Assembly (NCBI GenBank): GCA_002007465.1
Contig: LNAC01000032.1
Location: 3,646,727-3,710,726, forward strand
DNA length: 64,000 bases
From: Ailurus styani
Lineage: Eukaryota > Chordata > Mammalia > Carnivora > Ailuridae
Direction: 5' to 3'
Below, piece after piece: positions 11,016-22,404 of this stretch (within the stretch, counting starts at the first letter, position 1; each line of letters begins with the position of its first letter). The translations under genes and the position numbers were made by a program. Under the pieces are notes generated by a model that ran no database searches, was not told the origin of the DNA, and saw only the letters and a program-made list of their open reading frames with translations.

Positions 11016-11995
11016 AAATTGAAAATTACCAAAAAAAAAAAAAAACAACAAAACAACAACAACCCAAACCCTCATGCTCTTTGTTTATGAGAAGTTATAT
11101 ACTTATTGGTCAACACATATTTGTTAAACACTTTGAAAACCTTAAAATCATGTGGGGGAAAAACAGCTTTCTTCCCCTTTAAGTTTATGACTGCTATAAT
11201 ATTGGACGAAGTTAAACATGATTCTATAAGAAATTAAGTTTAAGTTATCAGACTCTTGAAGAAGAGTTTATAGGATAGGTTGTCTTTGAATCCATTTGCC
11301 AAGAGGTCAGAATCCAAACCTTGCCCTTGTCCTATGGCAGGCTCTGATGATGCAGTGTATGCTTCTAGATTGCAAGTTGACATCCCTAAAACTTGGAAAA
11401 CATTAGGCCCAACAGATGTGCAGTAGATTTTGCCCACTAATCTGGCAGACCTAGAAAAGTTGTTTCCCATAACACATTTTGTATACTGTGGAGATTACAG
11501 TGCCAGAATTGGTGTTGGCTCATTAAAACCTGTGGAAAAGTCTAAAAAGTATATATTAGCCCAGCAGGCCTTTCTCTGGAATGAATATCTCAGGATAAGC
11601 ACATAAATCTGGCATGTGGTTGCTCAAATTCCTATCCTCATACCAAATAGAGTCTCCATAGAACCAGATAAAATAACCCCTGTAGAATTTAAATACTTCA
11701 GACAAGTAGAGGTGCCAGTACTAAGCACAACATGAAACTTCTCCACATTCACAAATGTTATTAATAACATAATTAACAAAGGAACTAAAAGCAACATCTA
11801 CTTACTAGTTTTGACGCTTGGTATCCCTGACTGTCATTCCCACCGTCTTCTGTTTATTTCGGAAGTTGCTCAATGTTTGTCAATCAAAACTTTTTAAAAT
11901 AGTATGTCCATTTTATTAAGTTAAGATACACTAGAAATAGAAGAGATTGCAGAAACAGCTATTTTCCTAGACCCTCAAATCTGATTGATCTGACA
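11016..11995. other. unassigned non-coding sequence
   Basis: It opens with an A-run and (AAC)n at 11028-11065. The remainder has no recognised repeat or gene. The small antisense frame at 11240-11470 shows no family resemblance. Confidence 0.45.
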
Positions 11996-11999
11996 AATG

Positions 12000-12310
12000 T
12001 ACCCTCCACAATGGATCCTCGTTTCACTTTGCTCTGGTACCTTCTAAAAAAGACCCTTACTGCTTCCTCTGCAGATATTGCAATATTGCAACAATCCGGT
12101 TTATTCTTCTCGTTCTTTCTCTTCTAAGTTTCTAAGTCAATCAATCCTGTCGCTGTAGTTATTTTTACTCTATGTTTTTTTGGGAACAATCACTTCCTTG
12201 CAAAACACCTTTAGTGGTTCTCTGCTGCCCGAGAATAAAATTTAAATTCTTTAACCTTAAACTTCAGTCCTCCAAAGTCAAATAAATCTCTAAAGTTCAA
12301 TTATCTCTAG
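12000..12310 (+). mobile_element. LINE L2 3' region, sense (upstream piece)
   Basis: 'ttgcaaaacacctttagtgg' and 'aataaaatttaaattcttta' match the L2 sense stretch 'ctcaaaaccctttaatggct..ataaagtccaaactcctta'. The piece leads into the L2 terminus at 12395-12735 across a T-rich insertion or decayed gap. Confidence 0.5.
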
Positions 12311-12394
12311 TGACTCATTTACTCACTTAAAAAATTAGGATTTTAGAGATTATTTATTTATTTATTTATTCTCTTTTTTCTTTTGCTCTTTCCT

Positions 12395-12735
12395 TTTCTT
12401 TAACTTAAAAGGTTTTCCCTTTCCTCTCTACCTATCTAAGGCCTGCATTTTAAGGATCAACTTAAATCCACTTACCTAAATAAACCTCTCTAAATTATAA
12501 TGATGTTCCTCTCAACTGAAATACAGAAATTATAAACTGTATAATTTACTAAAGATTTTTCATGGTGTCTAAATCTCTTATTATTCTCAAAAAAATGTTA
12601 TTTAAATTTTGTATTAGTATTTCACTTCAAAGATTTTTTGTTTGTGTACTGTGTTTCTCCCAGCTAGATTGTAAGGACTTTGGGGTCAAGGCTTTATGCT
12701 TTTTGTTTCTCCTCTAGGAATGAACATATATAACA
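12395..12735 (+). mobile_element. LINE L2 3' end, sense
   Basis: 'ctagattgtaaggactttgg' then 'tcaaggctttatgctttttg' follow the L2 3' UTR 'ctagactgtgagctccttgagggcagggactgtg..'. It is probably the continuation of the piece at 12000-12310. Confidence 0.6.
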
Positions 12736-12831
12736 TATATAATTTCTGTGCCCTGCCAAACTGCTGACTTAGTTGAAAATAAAATTTACCATCCCTATGG
12801 TTCAAAAGTTTTTAGTTAAAAGCTAAACATG

Positions 12832-12883
12832 GACACACACACACATGCATGCGTGCACACACACATACACACACACACACACC
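12832..12883 (+). repeat. imperfect (CA)n microsatellite
   Basis: CA dinucleotides interrupted by 'tgcatgcgtg' and single substitutions. It probably varies in length between individuals. Confidence 0.9.
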
Positions 12884-12924
12884 TCTAAACATATAAATCT
12901 AAAAGCATATGCATTATTACTTTT

Positions 12925-13090
12925 TTTGGAAAATTTCAAGCATACACAAATATATAGGATGGACTGATGAATCCTCATTGACTCATTATCCAGCCTTAGT
13001 AATATCACCACATAGTCTTGCTCCACCATTAACCCACACATCTCTTTCCTTCCTGCATTGTTTAAAACCAAATTCCACATATCATCTCAA
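12925..13090. repeat. old interspersed repeat, L1-related (probable)
   Basis: 'ggaaaatttcaagcatacac', then 'ttatccagccttagtaatat', then 'aaccaaattccacatatcat' follow a common mammalian repeat (caaacatacac..cacccagcttcaacaattatc..aagcaaatcccagacatcat). I associate it with old L1 3' ends. A second copy of the same type lies at 15515-15690. Confidence 0.45.
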
Positions 13091-13094
13091 CTTC

Positions 13095-14200
13095 AGAAAT
13101 ATTTATAAAACACATGACCAATGATATATGCAATCAAGTACTAAGTGGGTTATGGGGCTGGCTGTTAGTAGAGCCAAGTAGGAAGGCCACATGAAGGTAA
13201 AGGAAATTGCAGTTTGACAGATCAACACAGCAGTACACACAACTGCATAAAATGCTTCCTATTTCTCAAAGAAGGTAGACACTCTAGCTGTCTTCTCTAT
13301 AGGATAAACATCTATATAGTCACTTCTATGGATTAATGCACAATTAATTTCCTCCTGTAATACAGCTTATTTACTTAAATGTGTCTTTGTATAGGAAGTT
13401 AAGAGATCATTATTTTGAAAAATCATTATATTTAAAACCAGTCATCTTTCTTCATTCTCATTTCTTTGTTCTGCAAAATTCATTATGGAGTCTGTCTAAA
13501 TAGCAATGATTCACACTAGTCATGCTCGTAGGGAGGAACTAAGGCTTAGGAGCTGGTCATAAGCAATTAGCTTGAGAACTTCAGGACTCAGATATGCTGA
13601 AATAGTATATCTACAACAAGGAAAGAGACTGCACCGAGATTCACAGTGATGTAGTCCACAGATTTCCTTCACAGCTACAGGAATAATCTGAAATAACTTA
13701 TTGACATGATTGCATTTCTTGTGCTTTTTTGGGATGTCTGTGCTAAGAAATGTACTTTATTAAGTATACATTTGTGATAGAAATCAGAATATAGGGACTA
13801 CAGATTTGAAAACAGATTTCAAAAAAAGACTTTTAGGTCAAGACAGTTAACTTTGAGATCTTGTAGAAAAGATGGATGAATTGAGGAGAATAGAAATGTT
13901 AAATTATATGTCAAATCAAAGCAGGTGGTTGTGTATTTTTGAGGTTAGAATACTTTTTAAAATTTTTTTTCTGTCAAGTCGCAGAATATTTTTCAATGAA
14001 TAGTTTTCATAAATTTCCTTATTTGCCATTAATTTCTTACTTTAAGTTAGTTAAATTTTACAACTCTTACATGCATCTCTGTGTGCAGTCTTTTATATCA
14101 AAATAATACCATTGCAAGGAAACTATTCTAAGACCCAACAGACTAACATAGTGATAGGCTTTTTTTTTATGTGTTTAAATAAATGTCTTGGTGGTAAGAA
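13095..14200. other. unassigned non-coding sequence
   Basis: About 1.1 kb with no recognised repeat, RNA gene or open frame. It could be single-copy or contain deeply decayed repeats. Confidence 0.45.
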
Positions 14201-14204
14201 TTGT

Positions 14205-14375
14205 GCACAGGGGTTCAGGCAACCCCATTCAAATCCCAGCTCTGCTACAGATAGTATGGCCTTGGGCATCCCATTTAAAAGTTCTGCATCTTATTTTTCA
14301 TTCCTATTAAATGATCCTCAAACTTATTTACCTGGTAGGGCTCTTGGTAGTTGTAGGATTCTTGCATAATATAAA
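14205..14375 (+). mobile_element. MIR SINE, sense
   Basis: 'ggggttcaggcaaccccatt', 'caaatcccagctctgctaca' and 'tatggccttgggcatcc' match the MIR head and core. The 3' part continues with 'ttcctattaaatgatcctca' and 'cctggtagggctcttggtag'. Confidence 0.8.
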
Positions 14376-14599
14376 GAAAAAATATATAGTATGTATACAT
14401 AATATACTGTATATTATACTTATTTCCATTATATAAACAGAACATTTTTATTTCTAGGGGAAAAAAAGACCTAGCTATATAAATGCAAGTCTTGACATCA
14501 TAAAAATATAAAAAATATTTTTTAAAGAAATTACATTTCTAAATTTTCCTCTGCTCATTTAGAATTTGGACATTCATTTTGTCACAGCTCGAAGACAAA

Positions 14600-14730
14600 A
14601 GCATTAAGTGACTTTTGACTACAATTTAATGATTTCCCCTGTATCACAAAGCTAGTAAGTGCCAGAGTCAAGATTCAAACCCAGGTTGTGGGGTTCTAGA
14701 GAGCATGTTTTTGACCATTACATTGTTCTT
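14600..14730 (-). mobile_element. MIR SINE, antisense
   Basis: 'aagctagtaagtgccagagt' and 'caagattcaaacccaggttg' are the antisense MIR core (agctagtaagtggcagagc..gattcgaacccagg). 'gagagcatgtttttgaccat' completes the head. Confidence 0.82.
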
Positions 14731-14794
14731 TAAGAGTCTCTGAGTTAGATGGTCCCTTTTAACATTAAAATTTCAATATCACATTATTGGCTAT

Positions 14795-15060
14795 TTTGAC
14801 AAATATTTACTGATAATGTGCCAAGCACTGTGCTGGGAAGGGTAGAAATGCCCTGATGTCTTATCCACCCCTGTGGAGGTGAAAGCATGAGATTGGGAAA
14901 GCAGCATATAGAGTAAGAGGAATAAGGAATAAGGAATGTTCCACACAGATGAACCTCACTCTTACGGGGCCCTGAGGAAGGCATGATTATTGAGGAGGTG
15001 CTTACCAGAAAAGATAAATCTTGAAAAACTACAAGCATTTCCCAGCCACTAAAGTAAGAT
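14795..15060 (-). mobile_element. LINE L2 3' fragment, antisense (probable)
   Basis: 'aaatatttactgataatgtg' and 'ccaagcactgtgctgggaag' match the antisense L2 terminus (aatatttattgagcacctactatgtgccaggcactgtgct). The remainder is less clear. Confidence 0.5.
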
Positions 15061-15084
15061 TAGAGAATAAGGAGTAGGTGGGGT

Positions 15085-15500
15085 GGAGTGGAGTGGAGGG
15101 ATAATGATGAGTTTAGTTTGGGAAATGTTGCTGGAGGCAATCCAGCTGAAAAGGTGGGACTGGGGGTAAGAAGCTCAAGCTATACGGAGATGCAGATTAA
15201 GTGGTCAATATATTTTAGATTGGAGTTGAAATCAAGACAGATCATTCATTCAGCTTCTGTGAACACATACAGAAGAGAAGAGGCCTAAGGCATAACCCAG
15301 GGAATGCCAGCATTTAAGGAAGAGGAATAAGAAAATAAAACCACAAGGAGACCAACATGGAGAGAAGACAGAAAGGGGTGGTGCAGGAGAGCCACAAGTG
15401 CCAAGGGAGAAGCCTGTCCTGGGGAAGGTGGTAGCAAATGCTAGAGGCCAATAAGAAGTCACATAAGTTGACAGATAAAGAAGACCTATTTGGTTTTGGA
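15085..15500 (-). mobile_element. LINE L2 RT-region fragment, antisense
   Basis: The order fits the antisense of the L2 RT core: 'agattggagttgaaatcaag', 'agaagagaagaggcctaagg', 'cataacccagggaatgccag', then 'agaggccaataagaagtcac'. The recalled family text is 'agaagagaagaggtccaagg..gagccctggggcactcc'. It covers the segment coding the YADD motif of L2 RT, but the reading frame is destroyed. Confidence 0.65.
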
Positions 15501-15514
15501 ATTAGACGATCTGG

Positions 15515-15690
15515 GGTTTTGCTAGAGAGCTCATCACCCGGCTTCAATAATTATCAACAGACAGCTGACCACATTTCTCCTTTACTTACACCCATCTCTC
15601 CTCTTCCTAGATTACATATTTAGAAGCAAATCCTAGATATCACATGAACATCAGAAATGTTTTTAATATACATTACCAATGAGATATTTA
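15515..15690. repeat. old interspersed repeat, same type as 12925-13090
   Basis: 'atcacccggcttcaataatt', 'atttagaagcaaatcctaga' and 'tatcacatgaacatcagaaa' give the same pattern as the repeat at 12925-13090. It appears to sit between two L2 antisense pieces, so it may have inserted into L2. Confidence 0.5.
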
Positions 15691-16180
15691 CTTTGTGAGG
15701 CATCCTGATAGTAGCAGTTACAGCGCAAGTGGGACCAAAGAACTGGATTCTGTGAGAGCAGACTCTCCTTATGAGGAAAAGCAAGAGGCCAGAGAGAGAA
15801 GGCAGAAACAAGGAGAGGACGTGGAGTCAGGAAGCTGGCATTTGTTTTGCCCTCTTGAAAATGTTGTTACCCAAGAAAGATAAGAACTTATCAATAAACT
15901 ACTGGAAATGGGGGGTGGGGAAGGCAAGGAAGAGAGACTGAAATGTCAGAGAAGAGAAGGGCTGATGCTAATGCTAAATGAGATGAAAGGGGTCCAGCTC
16001 GAAGCAGTTGTGGGACGGGCTAAGAGTAGAAAAAAGAAATTCCGTTCTTCTGAGACTGAAGAAAAGGAAGTGACAGCAGAGGCTAATGCCACTTCCTCTA
16101 TACTGTGCAAGAGCAAAATGAAGATGTTCACCATTGAGAGCCCTGATTTTCAGCAGGAGGAAAACAAATCCATAGTTTAA
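15691..16180 (-). mobile_element. LINE L2 ORF2 fragment, antisense (tentative)
   Basis: 'gatgaaaggggtccagctcg' through 'gggacgggctaagagtagaa' resembles the antisense L2 stretch upstream of the RT core (gggatgggatctagtgcacaagtggaggggttggcctta). The open frame at 15908-16180 has no recognisable domain and is best explained as chance within this purine-rich repeat. Confidence 0.4.
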
Positions 16181-16184
16181 GAGA

Positions 16185-17055
16185 CATGAGAATAGGGGAA
16201 GCTAAAGAACTTGAACAGGCCTCTGTGGGGAAATGGAATAAGACTTTGCAGAGAACAAGTGAAGGCATGGCTCAGTGTGACTGAGCGCCCATCTGACGAT
16301 GCCCACAGTCCACGGCAGGCACCTAAACACAATTAACATTCTCCCTGGCTTCTCTATATAACATGCCATTCTGTGTGACTAACCTGCCACGGCAGCCTGG
16401 CTGGCTGTCCAACACAGGAAACATTTTTCTAACTAGACAAATTGCTGTTGTCAAAGTATTTCTTTTCTGCTCGTATACCAAGACCAATTTGAGGAGGTCA
16501 AGATTCTCCTCAATCTCTCAGAAGGATTGACATGAGCTACGGAGTGTTGGTGACCAAGAGGGATCCATGGGCCAGATGAACCCTGCAAATGTTTTGTCTG
16601 AGTGTTTAAAAACTTGGGAAATAAGCATTAAATAAACATAAAAATCTGGAGTTTTCTCTTTTGTATAAAAGTCCAGAGATTGCTTGTTTTGTGTAAATGA
16701 TGGGCTGCAGGAGAATTGAGACCGGCTCACATTCTCTTGTTCAACACAAGCCCCTCTACACCTCTCCTTGTCGTCTTAGTTCATATATTTTACATTTCCT
16801 TCTGCTAGAGAAGAGTGATATTTATTGAAGATGATGCATCTAAAGTTAGACTTTCACCTATACCACAGAATACATATATGACCATAGACATAATCTTCAT
16901 AAGAAGAATTTTAGGCAACTGATGAGCAGATGAAAGCAATTCTGGAGCTGAACATCCTTTTAGAGTGCCTCTTCTACTTACTGACAAAACCATCCACCCT
17001 TATTCAACAGGCAAGTGCAAGAACATCATAAAATTGTGGGTTGTGCTTGAAGTGT
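16185..17055. other. unassigned non-coding sequence
   Basis: No recognised repeat or gene. It has slightly more G+C and CpG than its neighbours around 16270-16400. Confidence 0.45.
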
Positions 17056-17057
17056 GA

Positions 17058-17170
17058 AATCTCACCTGGACTTCTACAGTAGCCTCTCAAAAGAGCTCCT
17101 TATTCAAGGGCTCCTTCTCTTACAAACTTTTATCCACATACAGCAATATGGGTCACATATCCTTTGACAA
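17058..17170 (+). mobile_element. LINE L2 3' fragment, sense
   Basis: 'ctacagtagcctctcaaaag' and 'atccacatacagcaatatgg' match the L2 sense stretch 'ctgcaatagcctcctaactg..tccacacagcagccagag'. Short and diverged. Confidence 0.5.
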
Positions 17171-17262
17171 ATGGGGAGAGCACAGCCCAAAGAGGCCAAA
17201 TCACTTACCTACTTATATAGTTCTTGGGTCTGACACCAGAATGTAGGTTTTCCTATTTCCTG
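17171..17262 (-). mobile_element. MIR fragment, antisense (probable)
   Basis: 'aaatggggagagcacagccc' and 'agaggccaaatcacttacct' follow the antisense MIR centre (gatgaggaaactgaggcacagagaggttaagtgacttgcc). Confidence 0.45.
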
Positions 17263-17264
17263 TT

Positions 17265-18120
17265 TCTTTCTGTACCCTTCATGTTCCATCTTGTTTTTAA
17301 AAATGCCGCTCATTTTCTGAAAACAGAAAACATAATTTCTTGCTAAACTTGTTTACAAAAACTAAATGTTCCTTGACTTTCACTGCATGGGGATTTTACC
17401 CTTGCTACAAGTATCCCTCATACCCAAACATAAACACACACCATCTCATCAGGTGGTGAACGCCAGTTACAGTTTCTCTCAAAGGTGACATACTGCACAT
17501 GAATAAGGGGATTGGTTTTTAAAGATATTCTATCTCATGCCCAGTAGAGCTAAATTTAGCACAAATTAAAAAGCGTTGAAATATAATAATCTTTCACCAA
17601 CATTTCTTATATCTTTCAGATGCTGTTTCACTCAGGTTACTTAGAAAATCTGTCTCTTATTTGGAAAACAGTATTTTAGACTACTGTGTAAATCTGGCCA
17701 AACCCAGTTCTAAAGACTTCTCCTCTTCTAGACTCTAACACATCTCACAATGGTTATTACAGCTAGCTGGGTGTGTATTCTAACTTTGAAGTGTAATGAA
17801 ACTTGGAAAATGAAAGGTTCATATTAGACAACTATTTAATAATAACTATACTCTACCTTTGGACTACTAGGAAAATCGTTGCATGATTCCCCACTGTAAA
17901 TAAATTCTGAGTGGCCTTTATGAAAGCATAAGAATGTGATATTTAAAATAAATTAGTAATAATATCTTAATTTAGATTTTTGTGATAAAGTCATGGTGGA
18001 ATTTCCTGAAAGGTTTACTGATAACTAAAGCAGTCAAATCTAAGGTATTATAATCTAGGAAGCAGTAGATATAATCAACTCCTGATTGATTGTGACAGTG
18101 GCGGATGGGAACGCGTTAGT
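17265..18120. other. unassigned non-coding sequence
   Basis: No recognised repeat, RNA gene or open frame of note. A/T-rich. Confidence 0.45.
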
Positions 18121-18124
18121 AATT

Positions 18125-18160
18125 TAAAGCACTTTACTTTCTACACACCAGGCAATTTTT
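18125..18160 (-). mobile_element. MIR SINE, antisense, left part
   Basis: 'cactttactttctacacacc' and 'aggcaatttttt' are the antisense 3' part of the MIR that continues at 18393 beyond the CAN-SINE. The last 15 bases are the left copy of that SINE's target-site duplication. Confidence 0.55.
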
Positions 18161-18392
18161 TAAGATTATTTTTTTATTTGGGAGAGACAGAGGTAGCAAC
18201 AGAGATAGCGAGAGAGAGAGAGTGCGCGCTCAAAATCAGGGAGAATGAATAGGGAGGATGAGCAGGGAGGAGAGGGAGAAGCAGGCTCCCCCCTGAGCAG
18301 AGAGCCCAATTGCAAGACTCTATCCCAGGACTCTGGATCAGGACCTGAGCGGAAGGCAGATGCTTAACCAACTGAGCCACCCAGGCACCCTG
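18161..18392 (-). mobile_element. CAN-SINE inserted into a MIR, antisense
   Basis: Tail 'taagattatttttttatttg', a GA-rich middle with 'gagagagagagtgcgcgctc', and the reversed head 'cttaaccaactgagccaccc'. The target-site duplication is 'caccaggcaattttt' (18146-18160) and 'caccaggcaatattt' (18393-18407). Confidence 0.94.
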
Positions 18393-18562
18393 CACCAGGC
18401 AATATTTTAAAAGCTTTACAAGTAGTCGATAACTGAATCCTCACAACAAACCTATGAAGAGTATGCACTATTATTTTATCTTCATTTTATAGACGAAGAA
18501 GCAGAGCTATAGAGAGATTAAGTAACTTGTCCAGATCATACATCTAACAAGTATCTCTCTCA
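18393..18562 (-). mobile_element. MIR SINE, antisense, right part
   Basis: 'aaaagctttacaagtagtcg', 'ctgaatcctcacaacaaacc', 'ctattattttatcttcattt', 'agagattaagtaacttgtcc' and 'cagatcatacatctaacaag' are the antisense MIR in order. Confidence 0.88.
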
Positions 18563-19140
18563 GTTCAGCAAATAATATTGTATTTGATTGTTTGAACACA
18601 TTTAGGTAACATAAGGAAAAAAAATTTGAATGAGAAAATAAGGCAAAGAGAAGAGAAGCAGAGTTTAAGTAAGAAAGATCCAAATGAATACAGGAGCAAA
18701 ATGTTCAGCTGTGAAAAACAGGATGAGATGCTGAATAAAGACCTGAAACTGGAAGTGAACTTGGAGTTCTATTTTTGCCTCTTGGTTTTCAGATCAAATA
18801 TTGTGGCCAAGCAAGATCAAGGGTTGTGTTCAAACTTCCATAGCTAATTAATATCAGGGATTGGAGCGGACCTCTGATGTACATTCTCACTAGGTACAAT
18901 CTCTAAGTCTCTGAGCCAGGCCTGCACTGAGCACTTGGGATAAAATAAAAATTAAACAGGAACCTGACCCATCAGGAGATCACCAGTGAAGGGAGAAAAA
19001 TCAATACTGAATAACACACACACTATAGTATAAGGTAAGAGCTAATGGGCCTCTGGACAAAGAGAAAGGATTGATTAACAGTGTTTGGGAAAGACAGAGA
19101 ATTTCCATGCATAACTCACTTTTAAGTATCAATGAAAAAT
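18563..19140. other. unassigned non-coding sequence
   Basis: No recognised repeat or gene. 'gcctgcactgagcacttggg' at 18921 hints at a decayed L2 or MIR but is too short to call. Confidence 0.45.
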
Positions 19141-19141
19141 T

Positions 19142-19347
19142 GGGGGCACCTGGGTGACTCGGTTGTTAAGTGTCTGCCTTCAGCTTAGGTCGTGATCCCA
19201 GGGACCTGGGACAGAGTCCTGCATTGGGCTTCCTGCTCAGTGAGGAATCTGCTTCTCCTTCTGCTCCTCCCCTCTACTCATCGTCCCTCCCTTTTTCTCA
19301 CTCTCTCTCTCAAATAAATAAAAAAATCTTTTAAAAAAATAAAAAAA
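19142..19347 (+). mobile_element. CAN-SINE, older copy, sense
   Basis: The head 'gggggcacctgggtgactcg' and B-box-like 'ggtcgtgatcccagggacct' are followed by 'tgcttctccttctgctcctc' and the tail 'caaataaataaaaaaatctt'. No clear target-site duplication is visible beyond A/T runs. Head mutations suggest a pre-mustelid copy. Confidence 0.93.
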
Positions 19348-19471
19348 AATTTTTTTGCCAGGAAGAGGAGAGGACAGGCCATTATGGGTAAAAGAGTTGA
19401 CCCACAAGACAGACTCAAGTTCTGAGGTAGCATGGCATGTCCAGTGAACACTGAGCACATTGAGTCTATTC

Positions 19472-19800
19472 ATTATTTTTTTAATTCAACTAACATTAGT
19501 CGAGAGCCTACTATGTGCCAGGCAATGGCATTTCAAAGATGAATGATAAAAATGTTAACATCTTCAAGTCTGAAGGAATTCACAGTCTAATTAGGGAAGT
19601 CAGTTAGACTTAAGTGTAAGCAAGGTAAACTGAGTGTAAAGAGAAAAGTCTTAGTCTATTCTGGGGCTTAAAGTCAAAAGAAGTCATTTGTATCTTGAGA
19701 GAACATGTTGGTAAGGAAAGGCTCAAGATTAAGCAACACTTGGTTTGAATCTTGAAAAATGGATAGGTGTTTAGAAGGAATATACAGGAATGAAAATCCA
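19472..19800 (-). mobile_element. LINE L2 3' end, antisense
   Basis: 'attagtcgagagcctactat' and 'gtgccaggcaatggcatttc' begin the antisense L2 terminus. 'ggaattcacagtctaattag' and 'gtttgaatcttgaaaaatgg' continue it in the right order. Confidence 0.72.
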
Positions 19801-21715
19801 ATATAAATAATATCTTGCTGCTTTATGTCAAAGGCTGTCTAACTTGATAAAAAGGCGGTATTCATAACTGGCTCCTTATGGCATCTGGTTGCATATCAAT
19901 TAGATAGACCTTGAGGAGAAATAAATAATTCTAAATCTATAAACCTCAAGCATAGCCTCTCACCTCAAATGGCAGTACATGACACCAGACCATATGAGGT
20001 GGCAAATTCCTTCTAAAGCACTTTCTAGATGAATGAATCACAAAATAAAATGACCATGGCTCTGGAAAATAAATAGAAATCCTTGTCTATTTTATTCTTT
20101 TACTTTACACTATTGGAAAGCTCAAATAAGCAGTATAGTTTCCTAAACCACATAGGCCTCACCACAGACCCAGGCAGCTTTGTGTTGGAGTCCAAACACT
20201 TGGATCTGGGGTTTTGCCTTCATCTCTTTGGGTGGCAACCGAGAAATGGTCCATGGAAAATAAGAGGAACAGATGTGGAAGGGAACCAAACTGTGACCCT
20301 TAATTTTGCAGGTTGAAGAAACCAGATCATTCCCACATCCTCGCCATGCACAGGGAAGAGGTTAGTGATGGGATCAAGCAGGGACAGTGTTTTGGTTTGT
20401 GTAGATTAATATGTTGGCTCAAATGCAAGCAGGTTGATGACTGGATCTGTAGTCAGGGATCAGTCAGCTTTTGATGGGAATTAATTGAGTTCAGCAAAAG
20501 ACACTTCTCAGCAATGTGCTTACCACCTGTTAATAGGGTCTAACCAATCCTAGACATCTCCAAGTTTGCCTTAAAAACCCAAATGATTTGTCAAACTCCA
20601 CGCATGTCTGAGAACATAATGAGTCAGGCTGCACCAGTACATGCCCTGAGATCTCAAACATTTTTGAACTGAACATCACAGGGAAAGAAAGAGAATACCA
20701 AGAATACATAAGCCTTAAAAAATGAAAATGAACAGAAGGAACAAACATTTTGAAACTCACTTCATCAAGCTAATCAACCAATGTCTAAAACCAGCAGTTC
20801 CTCTGAAGCCTGTTTAAGAAAGCCACAAATCATCCCTGTTGACACAGCACAGCTGGCATGCCTTTTCTGGATGGGATCCTGAAGACTGGACATCAGTTGT
20901 TCAAAGGAGCTTTTTGAAAAGGGCAAGTCCAGTGGACAACAAATTAGACTCATCATCTTTTAGGGCAGATTTGCATTTTAAAGGGAAAAATGAGACTAAC
21001 ATTGTCTCATATAAATACAACTCCAGTCTTTTTATTGACCCCACAGGCTTTTCATAAGTGGTCCATATTTTCAGTCGAGTATAACATCACCAAAGTGACT
21101 GTTTGCTTTATTGACTTGTACTAGATATAGTTACATACAGTGACTGACAGATCATATCTGTTAAGGCACATGAAGTCAGAAATAAGCAAACTCATCATTT
21201 TATCCTACAGCTGGCTGCAGTATTCTATGGACTTTAACTAATTAAATTGTTTAAACTAAAAAGATTATTTTAAGTTCTTGAGGATCTTTGCTTCAGATAA
21301 TGTTTTTAGGACAGTGGATTTAAAGTAATTAAAGATTTTTCTCAAAACACTGTAGCAGAAATCTATTTGAAATATAATAGCAGAGAGAGGGAGAGCGAAA
21401 GATGATTTTGAGGAGAAGCAAAGTGCTACTTTTAATTAACTGGGAATGGTTTTCATCTACATATACCTCATTAGATGTTATTGCATAACAGATTATTGGT
21501 TTTCATTTGCTCCGTGATAAAAGTTTCCAGTTCCCAGAGTCAAAACCCACATGAGATATTTTGTCTTCTCATGTGAATAACTACTCGGTGGTCAAGAAAG
21601 GACAGAAGCTTTGTCCACAAGTGGCTACCAGCCTAAATCAGAATCAAAAGCTCTAATAGACTCTGGTGTGACTTCCAACAGAACACACGTCTTTCATTCA
21701 TTCTTTTCTTCATTT
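19801..21715. other. about 1.9 kb repeat-poor non-coding stretch
   Basis: The longest stretch in the first half without a recognisable repeat. Open frames are short (up to 77 codons), show no family resemblance and have no consistent splice-framed context. 21220-21560 holds AT-rich homeodomain-like words (ctaattaaatt, tttaattaactg). It could hold conserved regulatory DNA, but that cannot be judged from one species. Confidence 0.45.
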
Positions 21716-21719
21716 TTTT

Positions 21720-22310
21720 CCAACAAATTTTAACAGGGCAGTGAACAAAACGGACAAAAATCATTTAGATTCTGGGAAGTAGAGATAATCGACAAAATAT
21801 ATAGTGTGCTACATGGCATATATGTTACATGTTAAATAAATGCTAAGGAGAATAATAAAGCAAGGACTAGGAAGAGGGAGTGTAGGAGAAGCCTGCAGTT
21901 TTAAATCAGGAGAGCCAGGAACACTTTATTGAGAGACTGTCATTTGAGTCAAGATCTGAAAGAGGCAAGGGGATGAGCTAGGTGGATAGCTGGGAAAATA
22001 GAATACCAGGAAAAGGAACAAGAAGGGCGCAAACACCCTTTACCAAGAAGGGTGAAGTATGTGATATGATTAGTAATACCAAGGAGAACAGTGTGGCTGG
22101 ACTTCGGTGAGAAGAGGTGTGGGCATGGAAAAGGAAACTATAGAGCTCTCTGGGAGGCAAGTTATGGAGGACCTGTACCTTAGCAGGACTTTCTTTTCAC
22201 ACTGAATATGATAGGAATTCGTTGAAGGATTTTAAGCAAAATAGTAATATAATATGATTTATACTTTATAACAGGATCTTTCAAGAAGACTGTTAGCCAG
22301 GCCATGGGTG
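21720..22310 (-). mobile_element. LINE L2 3' region, about 0.6 kb, antisense
   Basis: Landmarks in antisense L2 order: 'gcagtgaacaaaacggacaa', 'catttgagtcaagatctgaa', 'aagggcgcaaacacccttta', 'cagtgtggctggacttcggt', 'gttatggaggacctgtacct', 'aggattttaagcaaaatagt' and 'atgatttatactttataaca'. Confidence 0.78.
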
Positions 22311-22404
22311 GTTACAACACTTCATTCCAAAAAAATACTTGAATTTTAAATATCTTCATCTAAACTGAACGAAATCTTGACCTAAATGAACTCCAAATTC
22401 TTTC

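Noticed and set aside
15063..15098. G-rich run as a CpG island or promoter
   Set aside because: It contains no CpG, is under 40 bp and lies in L2-derived sequence.
15908..16180. 90-codon frame in a purine-rich stretch
   Set aside because: The sequence resembles antisense L2. Purine-rich DNA lacks stops in some frames by composition alone.
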